Source: Bryoerythrophyllum caledonicum
Lineage: Eukaryota; Streptophyta; Bryopsida; Pottiales; Pottiaceae
Length of the DNA: 64,000 nucleotides
Direction: 5' to 3'
Assembly: GCA_963971425.1 (NCBI GenBank)
Contig: OZ020525.1
Location: 21,210,187-21,274,186, forward strand
In this document: positions 33,231 to 44,618 of the stretch, piece after piece
Position numbering within the stretch: the first letter of the stretch is position 1
How the letters are laid out: every line of letters begins with the position of its first letter
Notes under the pieces: model-generated
Told to the model about the DNA's origin: nothing
Databases searched by the model: none
What the model saw: only the letters and a program-made list of their open reading frames with translations
Position numbers and translations under genes: made by a program

Positions 33231-36005
33231 AGGGTGACATTCAAATTGGCCGTTTAGTAGTTCCAGGGATAGTGTCCTACACTGCTGCCAACTTTGACAC
33301 CCTCCCCAAAGCTGAGAAATTGTTATTTTACCATGAAAATTTGGGGACAGCATCATCTTTATGTTGAAAACATGCATACCAAATTTCAAGTCCAGGAGAC
33401 TTATACAAATAAACTTATGCAAGATCTACCAACATGGGATAGCTCTGAGAAAAGTGTCACAGCTGCCAACTTTGACACCCTCCCAAGAATTGAGGAAATT
33501 TTTTTTGCCCATGAAATTTTTGGAGCAAAAACATTTTTATGTTTTTTGCATGTGTGGAAAATTTTAAGTCCAAAAGACCCATACAAAAAATAATATTCCA
33601 AATCTACCAACATGTGTAGTTTTGAGAAACAAAGGGGAAAACCATTTTACTACTTCCAACTTTGACGCCCTCCTTAGGATTGAGTTTTTGTTGATACATA
33701 ATGAAATTTTTGGCACAAGATCATCTCTACGCTGGTAACATGTGGGATAAATTTCAAAGCCAAAAGACATACATAAAAAAAGTTATTCCATATCTATCAA
33801 CATGTGTAACTATGATAAACAATTTGAAGGTCATATTGAAAATGTCAAAATATCTTTGACACCTCATGCTTTTTCATTGAACTCAATCATGTGAGTAAGC
33901 CACCAAACATAAGTGCTTCTCAAAAAGATCAATAACATCTAAATGAAGAAGTGAAGAGGTGTTCCATGCAGAAGAATCCACTTGGCCATAAAGTGTGCAT
34001 TAGACACATGACAAACTTTTTCTTCTAAATATCTATTGAACACTATGTAAAGGGAATGGTGTATGTGATTTGTGATAGACTGAATGTTGAGACAATCCTC
34101 AAAACAGAGAGTGTTGTATTGTGGGATGCATGAGTGTTGATTTACATTAGGCATACATGATGAGTGATTAAGAGCAAAACGATTTTTCATGTATGCATAT
34201 GGGCTTGTGTTTTGGCGACCCTTCTCTCTCTTCTCTGCTCCAGCGCCTTGGCTCCCTTCTCTCCCCCTTGCTCTGCTCCAGCCCTGTTCTTCTTCCTCTG
34301 CCAATTGTCACGTGTCAATCCTGCAACCCCCTTTGCTGTGCTCTAGCCCCTTGGCCCCCTTCTCTCCCCCTTGCTCTGCTCTAACCCCTACTCTACTATT
34401 GTAGCTAGCATCACGCACTCTATAAGTTTATGATGGCAATTTCAAATGAAATTTGTGCTCGCATCATAGGTTTGAGTGAAGGAGGATTTATAGGAGTTCA
34501 AATTGCAGCTACTATTGGAGTTCCTATTAGAACAGTTACAAGGTTAGTAAAAACATTTAGAGAAGATGGAACCTACAAGCGTAAACCTTGCGGTGGAAGT
34601 CACGCTAAAAAGCTTAGTGATAGAGATGTTCGTAGTATTGTGCATTACTCAAAAATTCATCATTGCTCTTCACTCTCAGAGATTACCAATGCATGTCCTA
34701 CTCAAGTGTGTAGACGTACTATTCAAAGGGTCTTACATAAAAATGGCATTTTTAGTCGAATTGCAGTCAAAAAACTTTTTTTGACACCTCGTCACATGTC
34801 TCAACGATTAGCTTTTGCTCAGAAGTACCGTGGATGGTGTGCAAAAGAGTGGGAGCATGTTGTTTGGACAGATGAATCTACTTTTGAAATTGGAAAAAAT
34901 TCTCGGCAAATTCATGTTTGGAGAAGTGCATACGAGCGTTATTCATCAAGTTGTCTAGCTCCTACTTTTAAAAGTGGAAGGACTTCTTTAATGATTTGAG
35001 GCGCATTTGCCGGAGGACAAAAGTCAGAACTTGTCTTTATGCCTAAAGGTCAACGTTCTGTTAAGGATTTTATAGAAGTGGTTTACGATGCCAAATTGAT
35101 TCATTTCATGGGTCAAATTCCACAAGAAGTGCTTATGGAAGATGGGGCACCCGTCCATAGGAGCAAAATATGTGAAGAATGGAGACAAAGCCACCTTCTC
35201 GAAAAGCTCAACTGGCCTGCAAACTCTCCCGATCTCAATCCAATCGAGAACGTTTGGAGGATGTTAAAAGATGTTGTGCAACATGGCAAACAATGCCCTA
35301 GAAGCTTAGATGTGTTGAAGGTAGTTCTTGAAAGAGAGTGGAAGTTAGTCAATGGTACAAAGCTCCTTCAACTATGTCATTCTATGCCCTCTAGGTTACT
35401 AGCAGTGATTGACGCTAATGGAGGACATACACGTTGGTAGATATGAAATAACTTTTTTGTGTACATCTTCTGGCTTTGAAATTTATCCCACATGTTACCA
35501 GCGTAGAGATGATCTTGTGCCAAAAATTTCATTATGTATCAACAAAAATTCAATCCTAAGGAGGGCGTCAAAGTTGGAAGTAGTAAAATGGTTTTCCCCT
35601 TTGCTTCTCAAAACTACACATGTTGGTAGATTTGGAATATTATTTTTTGTATGGGTCTTTTGGACTTGAAATTTTCCACACATGCAAAAAACATAAAAAT
35701 GTTTTTGCTCCAAAAATTTCATGGGCAAAAAAAATTTCCTCAATTCTTGGGAAGGTGTCAAAGTTGGCAGCTGTGACACTTTTCTCAGAGCTATCCCTTG
35801 TTGGTAGATCTTGCATAAGTTTTTTTGTATAAGTCTCCTGGACTTGAAATTTGGTATGCATGTTTTCAACATAAAGATGATGCTGTCCCCAAATTTTCAT
35901 TGTAAAATAACAATTTCTCAGCTTTGGGGAGGGTGTCAAAGTTGGCAGCAGTGTAGGACACTATCCCTGGAACTACTAAACGGCCAATTTGAATGTCACC
36001 CTATC
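33231..36005 (+). mobile_element. Foldback-type element carrying a Tc1/mariner transposase
   Basis: Inverted arms of ~575 bp (33232-33805 and 35429-36001) flank a transposase gene. The termini are GGGTGACATTCAAATTGGCC and its complement. Each arm is built of about three diverged subrepeats of ~180 bp, marked by 'ccaactttgacaccctcc' starting at 33287, 33464 and 33655. A TA lies at each edge as in Tc1/mariner, but paralogous empty sites at ~1550 and ~49280 contain only one TGTACAAT-like sequence, while here TGTACAAT is present on both sides (33223-33230 and 36006-36013). That argues for an 8-bp (or slightly longer) target duplication. Confidence 0.88.
34430..35440 (+). pseudogene. Tc1/mariner DD34E transposase with one premature stop
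   Basis: One continuous frame of 336 codons, the normal length for Tc1-like transposases, with a single internal TGA at 34997-34999. The stop replaces the Trp expected in the conserved LMIWGAF motif; a TGG to TGA change explains it. The N-terminus (residues 1-70) is helix-turn-helix-like (VQIAATIGVPIRTVTRLVKT). The catalytic residues are Asp148 in WTDESTF, Asp238 in MEDGAPVH and Glu273 in NSPDLNPIENVW, giving DD34E spacing. All catalytic residues are intact, so decay is minimal and the insertion is fairly young. The 3' end of the gene runs into the right inverted arm. Without readthrough the product would lack two catalytic residues. Confidence 0.92.
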
Positions 36006-36013
36006 TGTACAAT

Positions 36014-37488
36014 AAATTTACTAAGTAACATACTTGGGGATGAATGTAATGACTTAATTTTTTGTCTTACTCTTTATACTAATCATTAATGTGAGTAGTT
36101 TTAAGTGTTTTTGGTGAGGTATAGTCAAGGAATTTAGAGGTTAAAGAATGTTATGGATCAAACATATGTGGCCACTTGTGCATTGACCATGATGGTTATG
36201 ATGGTATCAACTTTCCAACCGCATGCTACACTACTTTTTTAAAGTGGTTGGTGAAAATCTATTGCTACAATATGTGAATTTCATGAAATATATAATGAGC
36301 TAGGTATTGACACTGTCTAATGAAACTTCTAAATATTATAATCAACTATGAGCATAACGTCTATGTTTTCAAATTCTAGCGGTACTACCACATGTGCATA
36401 ATCATAGCCATGACGAGACTCTATTTCCTTATAATCATTGTTAAGAATGCTAGCATTTATATAATGACAACCTCCAAATTTATTTGATCATAGAAAATGT
36501 CAAAATTTTCATCTTACTAGGATGTGTTCCTTAACAACTAAGGAGGATATAAAGTATTGTTGGTAGTTGAAGAGTGTACATAGCCATGCTTTAAGTTTTA
36601 TTGAGATGCATAGCAAGCATGTTGTGGAGGGACATTCATGCCAACAATGTGTTGATTATAAACACTTCCTATATACTGTTTAGTATAGGATTTAATTAGG
36701 CTTGTTTCTTATAATTGCTAACCAAAATGCTTATTCCAAAAATTTAGTAGATAGCATTATAAGGTTCTCATTTTGTTATCATTTCTCAATGTTGAGAAAT
36801 TGGATTGTAATAAGCTCTACCTTCTCTATCATCACATCTTTTGAGGTGTCTTTTAAAAAACACATTAGTCCTTTATAAAGTGTCTTTAGTATTAAACACC
36901 ACCATTCTTTCTAAAAGTAATTTAGTGACAACTTATAATTTGATGTTAACTTCCTTAAGGTCCTATGGTTCAAACATTACTAATAAGCATTTTGACTATT
37001 TGCAAGGTCAATTTCTCTTTCATTGCAATTAATTATTGAACTCCCGCAGCATTCACAACATTTACTTTGAGGTAATGTATAGATTCTACAAGATCTTATG
37101 AGAATAAGTAAGTAGGAGCAAAACAATCATCATAAATAAATATGTGTAATTATATGTTGATCTCACAAAGTATATGTCAATGTGAAGCAATCAAGACAAC
37201 ACATTCATGCAAAATTTCCATTTGATTTAATTATATGAAATTTCTTCCAAGAATCTAATGATTGTTGTTTTGACACTGTTGTATAAATTGGGCACTTTAA
37301 ACAATTTAATATGTCTGATTTCTAGTGTGAACAAAGTTTTTCCAACTTTGTCATTGATATCCAAAGTATGAAACAAACCTATAATGGAATTGGTCTATTT
37401 TAAATTAGATGATCAGACAAAAGTCCAACAAGTCAGCTAAAAGTCAGTTATCCATATATCTTACAATCTGCAAACTTGTATAAAATCA
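36014..37488 (+). repeat. Kinase duplicon tail, copy 3
   Basis: Aligns with 50630-52433 ('gagtagttttaagtg', 'aagaatgttatggatcaaac'). AT-rich with no gene. It lacks the sequence present at 49320-50620 in copy 4 and the insertion at 51636-52212. Confidence 0.75.
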
Positions 37489-38638
37489 CTAGAGTGTTAC
37501 CCGTGTCCTCCGGACACAACAATTTTTTGTTTTGAGTCCCTACCGTCCCCTAGCCTTTTCCCTCCCGTCCCCCATCCCCTAGCCCTTTCCCTCCTGTCCC
37601 CCATCCCCTAGCCCTTTCCCTCCTGTCCCCCATCCCCCCATGTCTTTGTCTCCTTGTCCACCGTCCCCGTCCTTGTCTCCTTGTCCCCCATCCCCGTCGC
37701 CGTCTCCATCCCCGCCCCGTCCTTTCATTCAAAACCCTAACTTTTAGCTTTTCATTTTATCCAAAACCCTAACTTTGGCTTTTCATCCAAGAGCGTTTTT
37801 CATCGACGCGTTCATCCAAGAGCGTTTATCATCGATGCGTTCATCCAAGAGGATCGTCCTTCATTGTGTATTTTTTTATAGATATAGACTAGTGGGGTAC
37901 ACGTGTTCTTCGGACCCAACATTTTTTTGTGTTGAGTGCCCACCTCTAATCCATCAATCCCCTTGTCCCCGTCCCCGTCCCCGTCCGCGTCCCCCGTCCC
38001 CCGTCCCGATCCCCGTCCCCGTCCCCATCCCCGCCCCGTCCTTTTATCCAAAACCCTAACTTTTAGCTTTTCATTTCTTCCAAAACCCTAACTTTTAGTT
38101 TTTATTTAGTTTTTAGCTTTTAGCTTTTACTTTCCCATCACTTTTTCATCCAAGTTCGGCGCATTTTACATCCGATGCATTTTACATCCGACGTGTTCTT
38201 CATCCAAGATTCTATTATAATAAGAGACTAGAGTGTTACACGTGTCCTCCGGACACAACATTTTTTTGTATTGAGTCCCCACCTCCCCGACCCCTAGCCC
38301 TTTCCCTCCAATCCATCGTCCCCCCCGTCCTTGTCCCCATCCTTGTCCCCGCCCCCATCCCCGTCCTTGTCCCCGTCCCCCGATTCCGTCCCCCGTCCCC
38401 GTCCCCGTCCCGTCCTTCTTCCAAAACCATAAATTTTAGCTTTTCATTTTATCCAAAACCCTAACTTTTAGCTTTTCATTTTATCCAAAATCGTAACTTT
38501 TAGCTTTTCATTTTATCCAAAACCCTAACTTTTAGCTTTTCATCCAAACACCGCTTTTTCATCGACGCATCGTTTTTCATCTACACGTTCATCCATTCGG
38601 CGCGCTCATTTCATCCCAGATTCTTTTATAGATATAGA
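37489..38638 (-). mobile_element. Tandem array of three Helitron-like units
   Basis: On the minus strand the array starts TC (TCTATATCTATAAAAG) after a host A and ends CTAG before a host T, the Helitron insertion rule. Three units abut head-to-tail: 38638-38228, 38227-37889 and 37888-37489. Each ends with a hairpin (GTGTCC/GGACAC with 3-nt loop in the first and third, degenerate in the middle one), about 10 nt, then CTAG. Interiors carry (GTCCCC)n tracts and telomere-like 'aaaaccctaac' motifs. No RepHel gene, so nonautonomous. The paralogous site at ~52433 ('aaaatcttgtatacaag') is uninterrupted and aligns exactly across the insertion point. Confidence 0.88.
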
Positions 38639-39364
38639 TGTGTACAAGCAATAAGCCTTCAAAACCTTTAAAAACAAAGAAATGGTGAAAAACACAGAAC
38701 TTCACAAAGCCAAAATCATACCTCTTGTAGTCTAAAGTGCATAGCGCATGAAATTATATCTTCAAGAAAATTTTGAGCTTTGCTCTTTAACTCTCAAAGA
38801 ACATGTCATTATATCACTTTATTACAAAATGCACATTATTTCATTATTACTACAAACTAAATTACAAAGAAAATTTATATCCTTTGAGTATTTCAAAAAA
38901 GAATTTCATCAACTACATAGTTGTAACACAATGAGAAGTTTGGAATGACTTGCTTGCTATCATGAAGTTGGATTTAGCAAGTATTAGAAAAAATTGATCA
39001 ACAAAAGGCAATGATGATTATAAGCATACAATAACCGTCGGGCATAAAAGTTGATGGTAAATGACTTTTAGATGCATGTATTTTAAGGCTTGTATAGATA
39101 ATGCAAGTTGCACAAGTCCAACTTCAACATTTAAGTTCCATGAAATTAAATAGATCTTTGTTAGTTCATAAGGACACTTTATAACTGTATCTAACTTAAT
39201 GTTTTGAGCAAAATTCAACCTTCATATATATTCCACAATGAAAAAGACAATCCTAACCCGTTATGACAAAAACATTGATTGCGCATGGGAATATTATCAT
39301 AATGCACTCAACATTTGCAATTTTCAACAAATTATAATGTAAGCAACAAAACACAATCCTTTAA

Positions 39365-41763
39365 CCCCTAAAGGACCAATGCAGTTTTTCTTCAAAAACA
39401 CTCTAAAACTGCCATTTCCAGCGCATTCAACACAAAATGATACAAAATCATTTATTTGAAAATTTAACTATAGGATCTTATACTAGACTTGTATGAGAGT
39501 GTGTGGTGAAATTTTTGGAAAATTTGACCGCACGGATTGAAAGATATTAGCCTTTGAAGTACGACACAATCTCTTTTTCAGGTCATACTATACACCTTCA
39601 ACAAACTTCGACCACCTTCTATGGCAACTTTTTCCACTACGGTGTCGTGATGCGATACAGTTCATGATATAAAAAATAAGATTGAGAAGAAAAATGGGGA
39701 ATTTAGCTGGTTAAGGAAATTGTGGAGAATAAACGATTTTTTCCTCAATTATCCTACGAGGCCAGAAGCTTATCTTAGAGGATCTTTACTGCATTTTGTC
39801 ACTAGCTTAGGGCTTAGAAGCGTCCACCAGCTGGATTTGCTGCTGATCCCAGCAGTCCCCTGACCATGCGAGCGCCAGCCGCTCTGACAAGCCAAGGAAT
39901 CGAACCCGGACCCACGAGGAGCAATGAAAGCTTAGCCAGCCAAACTAAGCCGCGGTCGATGGCACTACGTGGGCTCTAATGATATTTAAGTTATTCTCTA
40001 ACTCTTCCGAGATAAAAAAACTTAAACAGAGTGCTATGGTATTATAGTTTGTAGTAGAAATAAAAAATGTTTAGTTTGGGGATTAGTTTAGGGGAGAGAA
40101 ATATAGTGCCAACTTGTAGTAGAGTTATAGGTTAGGAAATAAAAGTCAAACTAGGCTTATGTGGGAAGATTTGGATAAGATTTAGAGGTAAATAGACTTT
40201 GGTGTCCAAGGGTGAGTAAAAAAGAAGGCTAGAGAAGCATGGGCTGATTTAGGCCCTTGACTTTCCTTCCCTCCTCCCTCGGCCAAAGCCTCCTCCATTT
40301 AGTATAAAAAGACGCTCGGATTTTCTAGTGTGACAAGTACAGTTTTGTGATTTTTGATGTCAGTTTTAAGAGTATCGTAGAACTTGTTAATAACTTTCTA
40401 ATAAGCTATCACACGCTCCAATCAGAGTTATGTAGAAGTTGTGGTGTGGATTTGAATAAAAGAGGGTACTACTGCCATGAATTTTCGAGAGCAGTAACTT
40501 TGATTCCATGTAGAAACTTTTATAAAAAGAATGAGATGGTGAATCTTTGTGTACATAGTAGTGATTTTATTAGCTATTCAATGAGCTATCACAAACTCTA
40601 ATCCGAGTTGCTATAGAGTTGTGGCACTTGATCTATTGAAGGGTGCTCTCAGAGGAGCGGTTTTTATTCCACAAGTTTTGAGCAGTGACTTTGAGCAACC
40701 ATAGTTCATTATGATTAGAGCTTGTAAGGATAGAACTTTCTTCACTTGTTCATCTTGTAGTTAGCTTTTCAAAAAGGTATTACATATTTATATTCAAGCT
40801 ATAGAGTAAGAGTTATGCTAGTTTGAATGGGAAGGGGTTGGCTGCCTTCAACAATTTAGAGCAATAACTTTGATTCTTCATATAAATAGTTGTAAAGATC
40901 TTTTTGTGTTGAAACTTTAGATATAGAAACCTTACTGTATTAGCTTTGTAAAAAGCTATTGCATGTGTTTATATAATTAGTTTTGAAGTAGAAGAGTCCG
41001 ATTTAGTGGGAAGGGGTATCGCTGCCCATGTTTATACAATTTACGTTTGACTACTTGCAAAGATTTGTGAAGATGGACCAAAAATTCGACTTTCTATGTA
41101 GATCAAGACTTCGGCCATCATTGTAGATTGATGGAATTCATCTTTGTGGCATCTTCCTTTTCTTTTGACTGAAATTGGTAGCAACTAAGAACCCAACGTT
41201 TTCCCAAGGCAAATTCTCTCTCCACGATAACGGGCGGTAATTTTATTATCTTAACTTGAAAAGGATCATGTTAGGCACATGTGCACCAAATTTTAGAAAT
41301 AGAAGAGGTGTAGAAGATGTCCTAAAAAATCCTACAATGCACATACGTGCCGAGAATCAACAATACACTTTATATTTTGCATATATCATATCCTTCTCAA
41401 ATATTTGAAATTCACAAATCTGTACGGTAGATGCAAAGATCTCAATTTCCTTTCCAAGAGGACATTTCCAGTCTTTTAAATGGAAAAAAACTCGAATTTC
41501 TATTGAATATAGAAGTTATTAAAGTTTTGTGACAGTATTTGTAATATGTCACACTAAACTGCTGCACTATTTGTATATGTAAGTGAAAATAAATTGTGAC
41601 TTTTGAACCGTAAGTCGAAATTCTACGAAATTTGTGTCTACGCAAAGCTAATCAAAAGTTGTCCACTCAATAAAAAATCTCAGAAAATAATTCCTAGAAT
41701 TGAAAACGTGGTACCTTACCCAAACTCAAAACGTCCACTGAGGGGACATCGGTCCTTTAGGAG
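39365..41763. mobile_element. 2.4-kb insertion with TTAA target duplication
   Basis: TTAA occurs at 39361-39364 and 41764-41767. Termini are CCCCTAAAGGACCAATG and, inverted, CTCCTAAAGGACCGATG. Copies B (about 45085) and C (about 53665) have the same host sequence with one TTAA and no insertion. A TTAA duplication with CCC-starting termini is the piggyBac pattern, but no transposase is present. The interior holds diverged ~150-250-bp repeats (about 40340-41040, recurring 'agctat...ac' and 'gggaagggg' blocks) and a tRNA-like stretch. Confidence 0.82.
39893..39975 (-). other. tRNA-like (pol III A/B-box) sequence, possible SINE head
   Basis: On the minus strand GGCTTAGTTTGG (about 39940-39951 on plus) fits the A-box pattern RGCNNAGYNGG. 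GGTTCGATTCC (39896-39906) is a perfect B-box. GCTTAG/CTAAGC could form a D-stem. Acceptor and T stems do not pair well, so it is not a working tRNA gene. Confidence 0.4.
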
Positions 41764-42800
41764 TTAATCTCACTAGAAAAACAAGTCTAGATTGAACATC
41801 ATTATATCGACATCTAAACAAGCTTCAAAGTGCTTGACTACTTCTAGAGGAATTTCTACATCACTTATTGATTGAAATAGTTGAATACAAGTTCAAAATT
41901 GCTTCAAATACAATTCATGACCATATCATTAGAAAGATATAGAAAAGTATAGCAAAAATAATCTAAGAGATTTGGTTCTATGATTTGATTCCATGATTTT
42001 ATTTAGATCATGGGAAAAAACTTAAGACATCATCATTTTCTTTTTCCACACATCTATTTTTTTATATACTTCTCCAACCTGTATAAACAAATGTCTTATC
42101 TTTTCGTCATGGTACATCAACAACATGTCATTACAACATCATTCAGAAGATAAAATTACAAGAGATAAGGGGAAAAATTAACAAGAAATTTATATTGTCC
42201 TCAACTCCTTGCCCATGAGTTGTTGTCTTTGAGAAGATTCAGATATGTGGCTTGTGCATTTTGTTTTTGAACAAGACCTCATTAGCCTTGTACAATACAA
42301 CACAAGGTTCATGTACTTCTGTACGCTCATGATATGGCCTTGGATGCCCATGTACATTTGTTGTAACAACTACATCTAGACTCGCAACTAGCTTGTAGGA
42401 ACTAGTGGATGGAGTTGATTGGGTGGGCCATATGTGATGGACAAAAGAAGAAAGTGCAAATGAGAAGGGAGAAATACATTATTTGGTGCTACAGACAAAT
42501 AGGGAAAGACTATGGAGAAAGATGGAAAGATATCTTCGTCTCTAAAAGAAAATGAATATTATGATTCCGCAATTCTAAACTTTAGTAGCGGTTGCCTTTT
42601 GTGAACCAAATCACACCAAGTTCCTATCCTTGATCAATCTCCATGCATGACTTCTCTCTCCCTTATGCCTTAACGGTCACTCTACAAAGCATTTGCCTAC
42701 ATAAAAAGTAGTTGTTTCAAAAAACTATGAAGACTTCAACAAAATTTATTTATATGGGAGAATAACCTAAAAATCAACTGTCTTGGAAAATCTAAAAATG

Positions 42801-43685
42801 CAAAAAATGGGCAGTAGATGAAAAGCTTCATGGAAGCTCTTTCCCAGATACTTATCCTTAAAGGACGGAGCTATGACTGTGGCATCAATCCCAATTTTCA
42901 TTCTAATATATGCTCTAATTCTTCATCAAATATATGTGGAAATATTTTTATTTCATTTTTCAGAGATGACAACACATGTCACAAAAAACACAAGATTTTC
43001 TTTTGGTGAAAATTCAAATAATTGTGATTTTTTGAAGAAAATTTGAAGAATATCCATATCATGTACAATTTTGCGTAAAAAATATGATGGTTTCACTGAA
43101 GGTGTACATTATTGTGCTGAAACTTGTGGTGTAGATGAAACTTCCGTGTTCAGCTAAAATTAGAAAATTGGTCATCCATGGTAATAGGCCCAAAGTTCAA
43201 ATTGCAATAACTTACTTAATTTTATGTAATTTTCAAATTTCAAATTGAATTGGAAACCATATTTGATCAAATTCATTTCATTAGTTGGACGCAATTTCAA
43301 AAAATATCATGTTAATGACTCAAATTCAGATTTAGAGCTAAAGCTAGAAGCCTCTAGAATACACTACGTTGAGTTCCATGTCACAAACATTTTCTTGTTT
43401 AGAGAAAAAGTTACACACTCTATGGGGGGTATCTACAGTGCATGTGGTACATGCACTCATTGACAACACCTTCACAAAAACTTGGTGAAAGTAATGTTTT
43501 ATCATACATGGGAGCATTTTACATTCATCCATCAGCCAAATTTTGGTCGCCTCTACATTCAAGGGTTAAACATAACCCACAAACTTGAAGGATTATAATT
43601 TAAGGGTGAGTTTGCAATATATACAGTATCTCTTCATTTCCATACGTGGAACCTCCGGAGGATTTTCACAGCTGTGGATGGAGAA
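42801..43685. other. Intergenic AT-rich sequence
   Basis: No gene or repeat boundary recognised. Confidence 0.4.
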
Positions 43686-44618
43686 GAAGACGAAATGTTA
43701 GGTACCCATGGCTTGCGCGCAGTCAATCAGGACTATTTTGCACCCCAAACTACCTAAAAATACAGGTCATCCTTATGCCAGACAACAACACCATTGGTTT
43801 CAGCTTTGAGCCACAACTCAAACCCGAAGATATCAAACCTGCTTTCTATCTTTTGTTCACTGCCTTCACAACAAGAACTTTGCACAATGAGAGGTAGCCC
43901 GTAAGTGTAAAATGAACAACAAAAGCAACTCATGGACAGCAACTGCAAATTGCCACCTATTCGATGCTTTGATCGGTTCTTCAGAACGCCCGGTTGCACA
44001 ATCTATCAGCATGTGAATCCCAATGAGCGCAATTGGCTTGCTCAAGTCGCTCTGACAACGAGGGGAAAAAGTGTCATGCGTAACACATCTTTTTTTCCTC
44101 CAGTTGACATGGGTTGTGAGGAGTCCATAGCTTAACTTGATGCAGACTTTGCTTCAGTTTGCTTGATTAGCGTCGGAGCATTTAAACTTTCTGGATTTAT
44201 TTCATTGCAACCTTGACGTGCATTTGTGAATTTTTAGTATGTGATCCCAAGAGCCTGTAGTTCTCGTACCGGATTGCAGTTACACAACAGCGATGCTAGA
44301 TGATTGGAGGAGGCTCCACCTTCAACTTGCAAACTGCGGGAAATCATTCGACGCCTAGCTAAGAATTCGAAGGATTCATAAATACGTACTAGGAACTCAT
44401 GCAAGCACATTAACAACACCACATAAAATTTCATGTTCAGGCCAGCTCACAAAGATTAAAAAGGCGCCAAAAGTATATGCATGAGATTATGACAAATCTA
44501 GCATGGACCAAATTCAATGATGGAAACACAACAATGGGTCGTACCATCCACATTTGTCAGTGCACTGGAACCATGATACAGCAAATAATCTTTACCTGCG
44601 GATGCAATTAGACATGAA
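43686..44618. repeat. Duplicated segment X', copy of 20186-21010
   Basis: Same orientation as the copy near kinase 2 and ending abruptly at about 44618, where segment S copy B begins. It carries a 12-nt deletion relative to 20881-21010. See that entry for the open frame it partly contains. Confidence 0.85.

Larger units (their letters stand above)
38639..42800 (+). repeat. Tail segment S, copy A (kinase 3 duplicon)
   Basis: Aligns with copies at 44619-46490 (B) and 52440-54860 (C), once the 39365-41763 insertion is removed. Shared landmarks: 'ggaatgacttgcttgctatca', 'taggcttgtatagataatgc' and 'acttctagaggaatttctac'. No gene seen in any of the three copies. Confidence 0.85.

Noticed and set aside
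34164..34404. Short Pro/Leu-rich frames just upstream of the transposase
   Set aside because: Pyrimidine-rich repeat ('ctcccttctctcccccttgctctgctc' type words) inside the element; no coding features.
37550..38430. Gly/Arg-rich and Pro/Arg-rich frames
   Set aside because: Translations of (GTCCCC)n tracts in the Helitron-like array.
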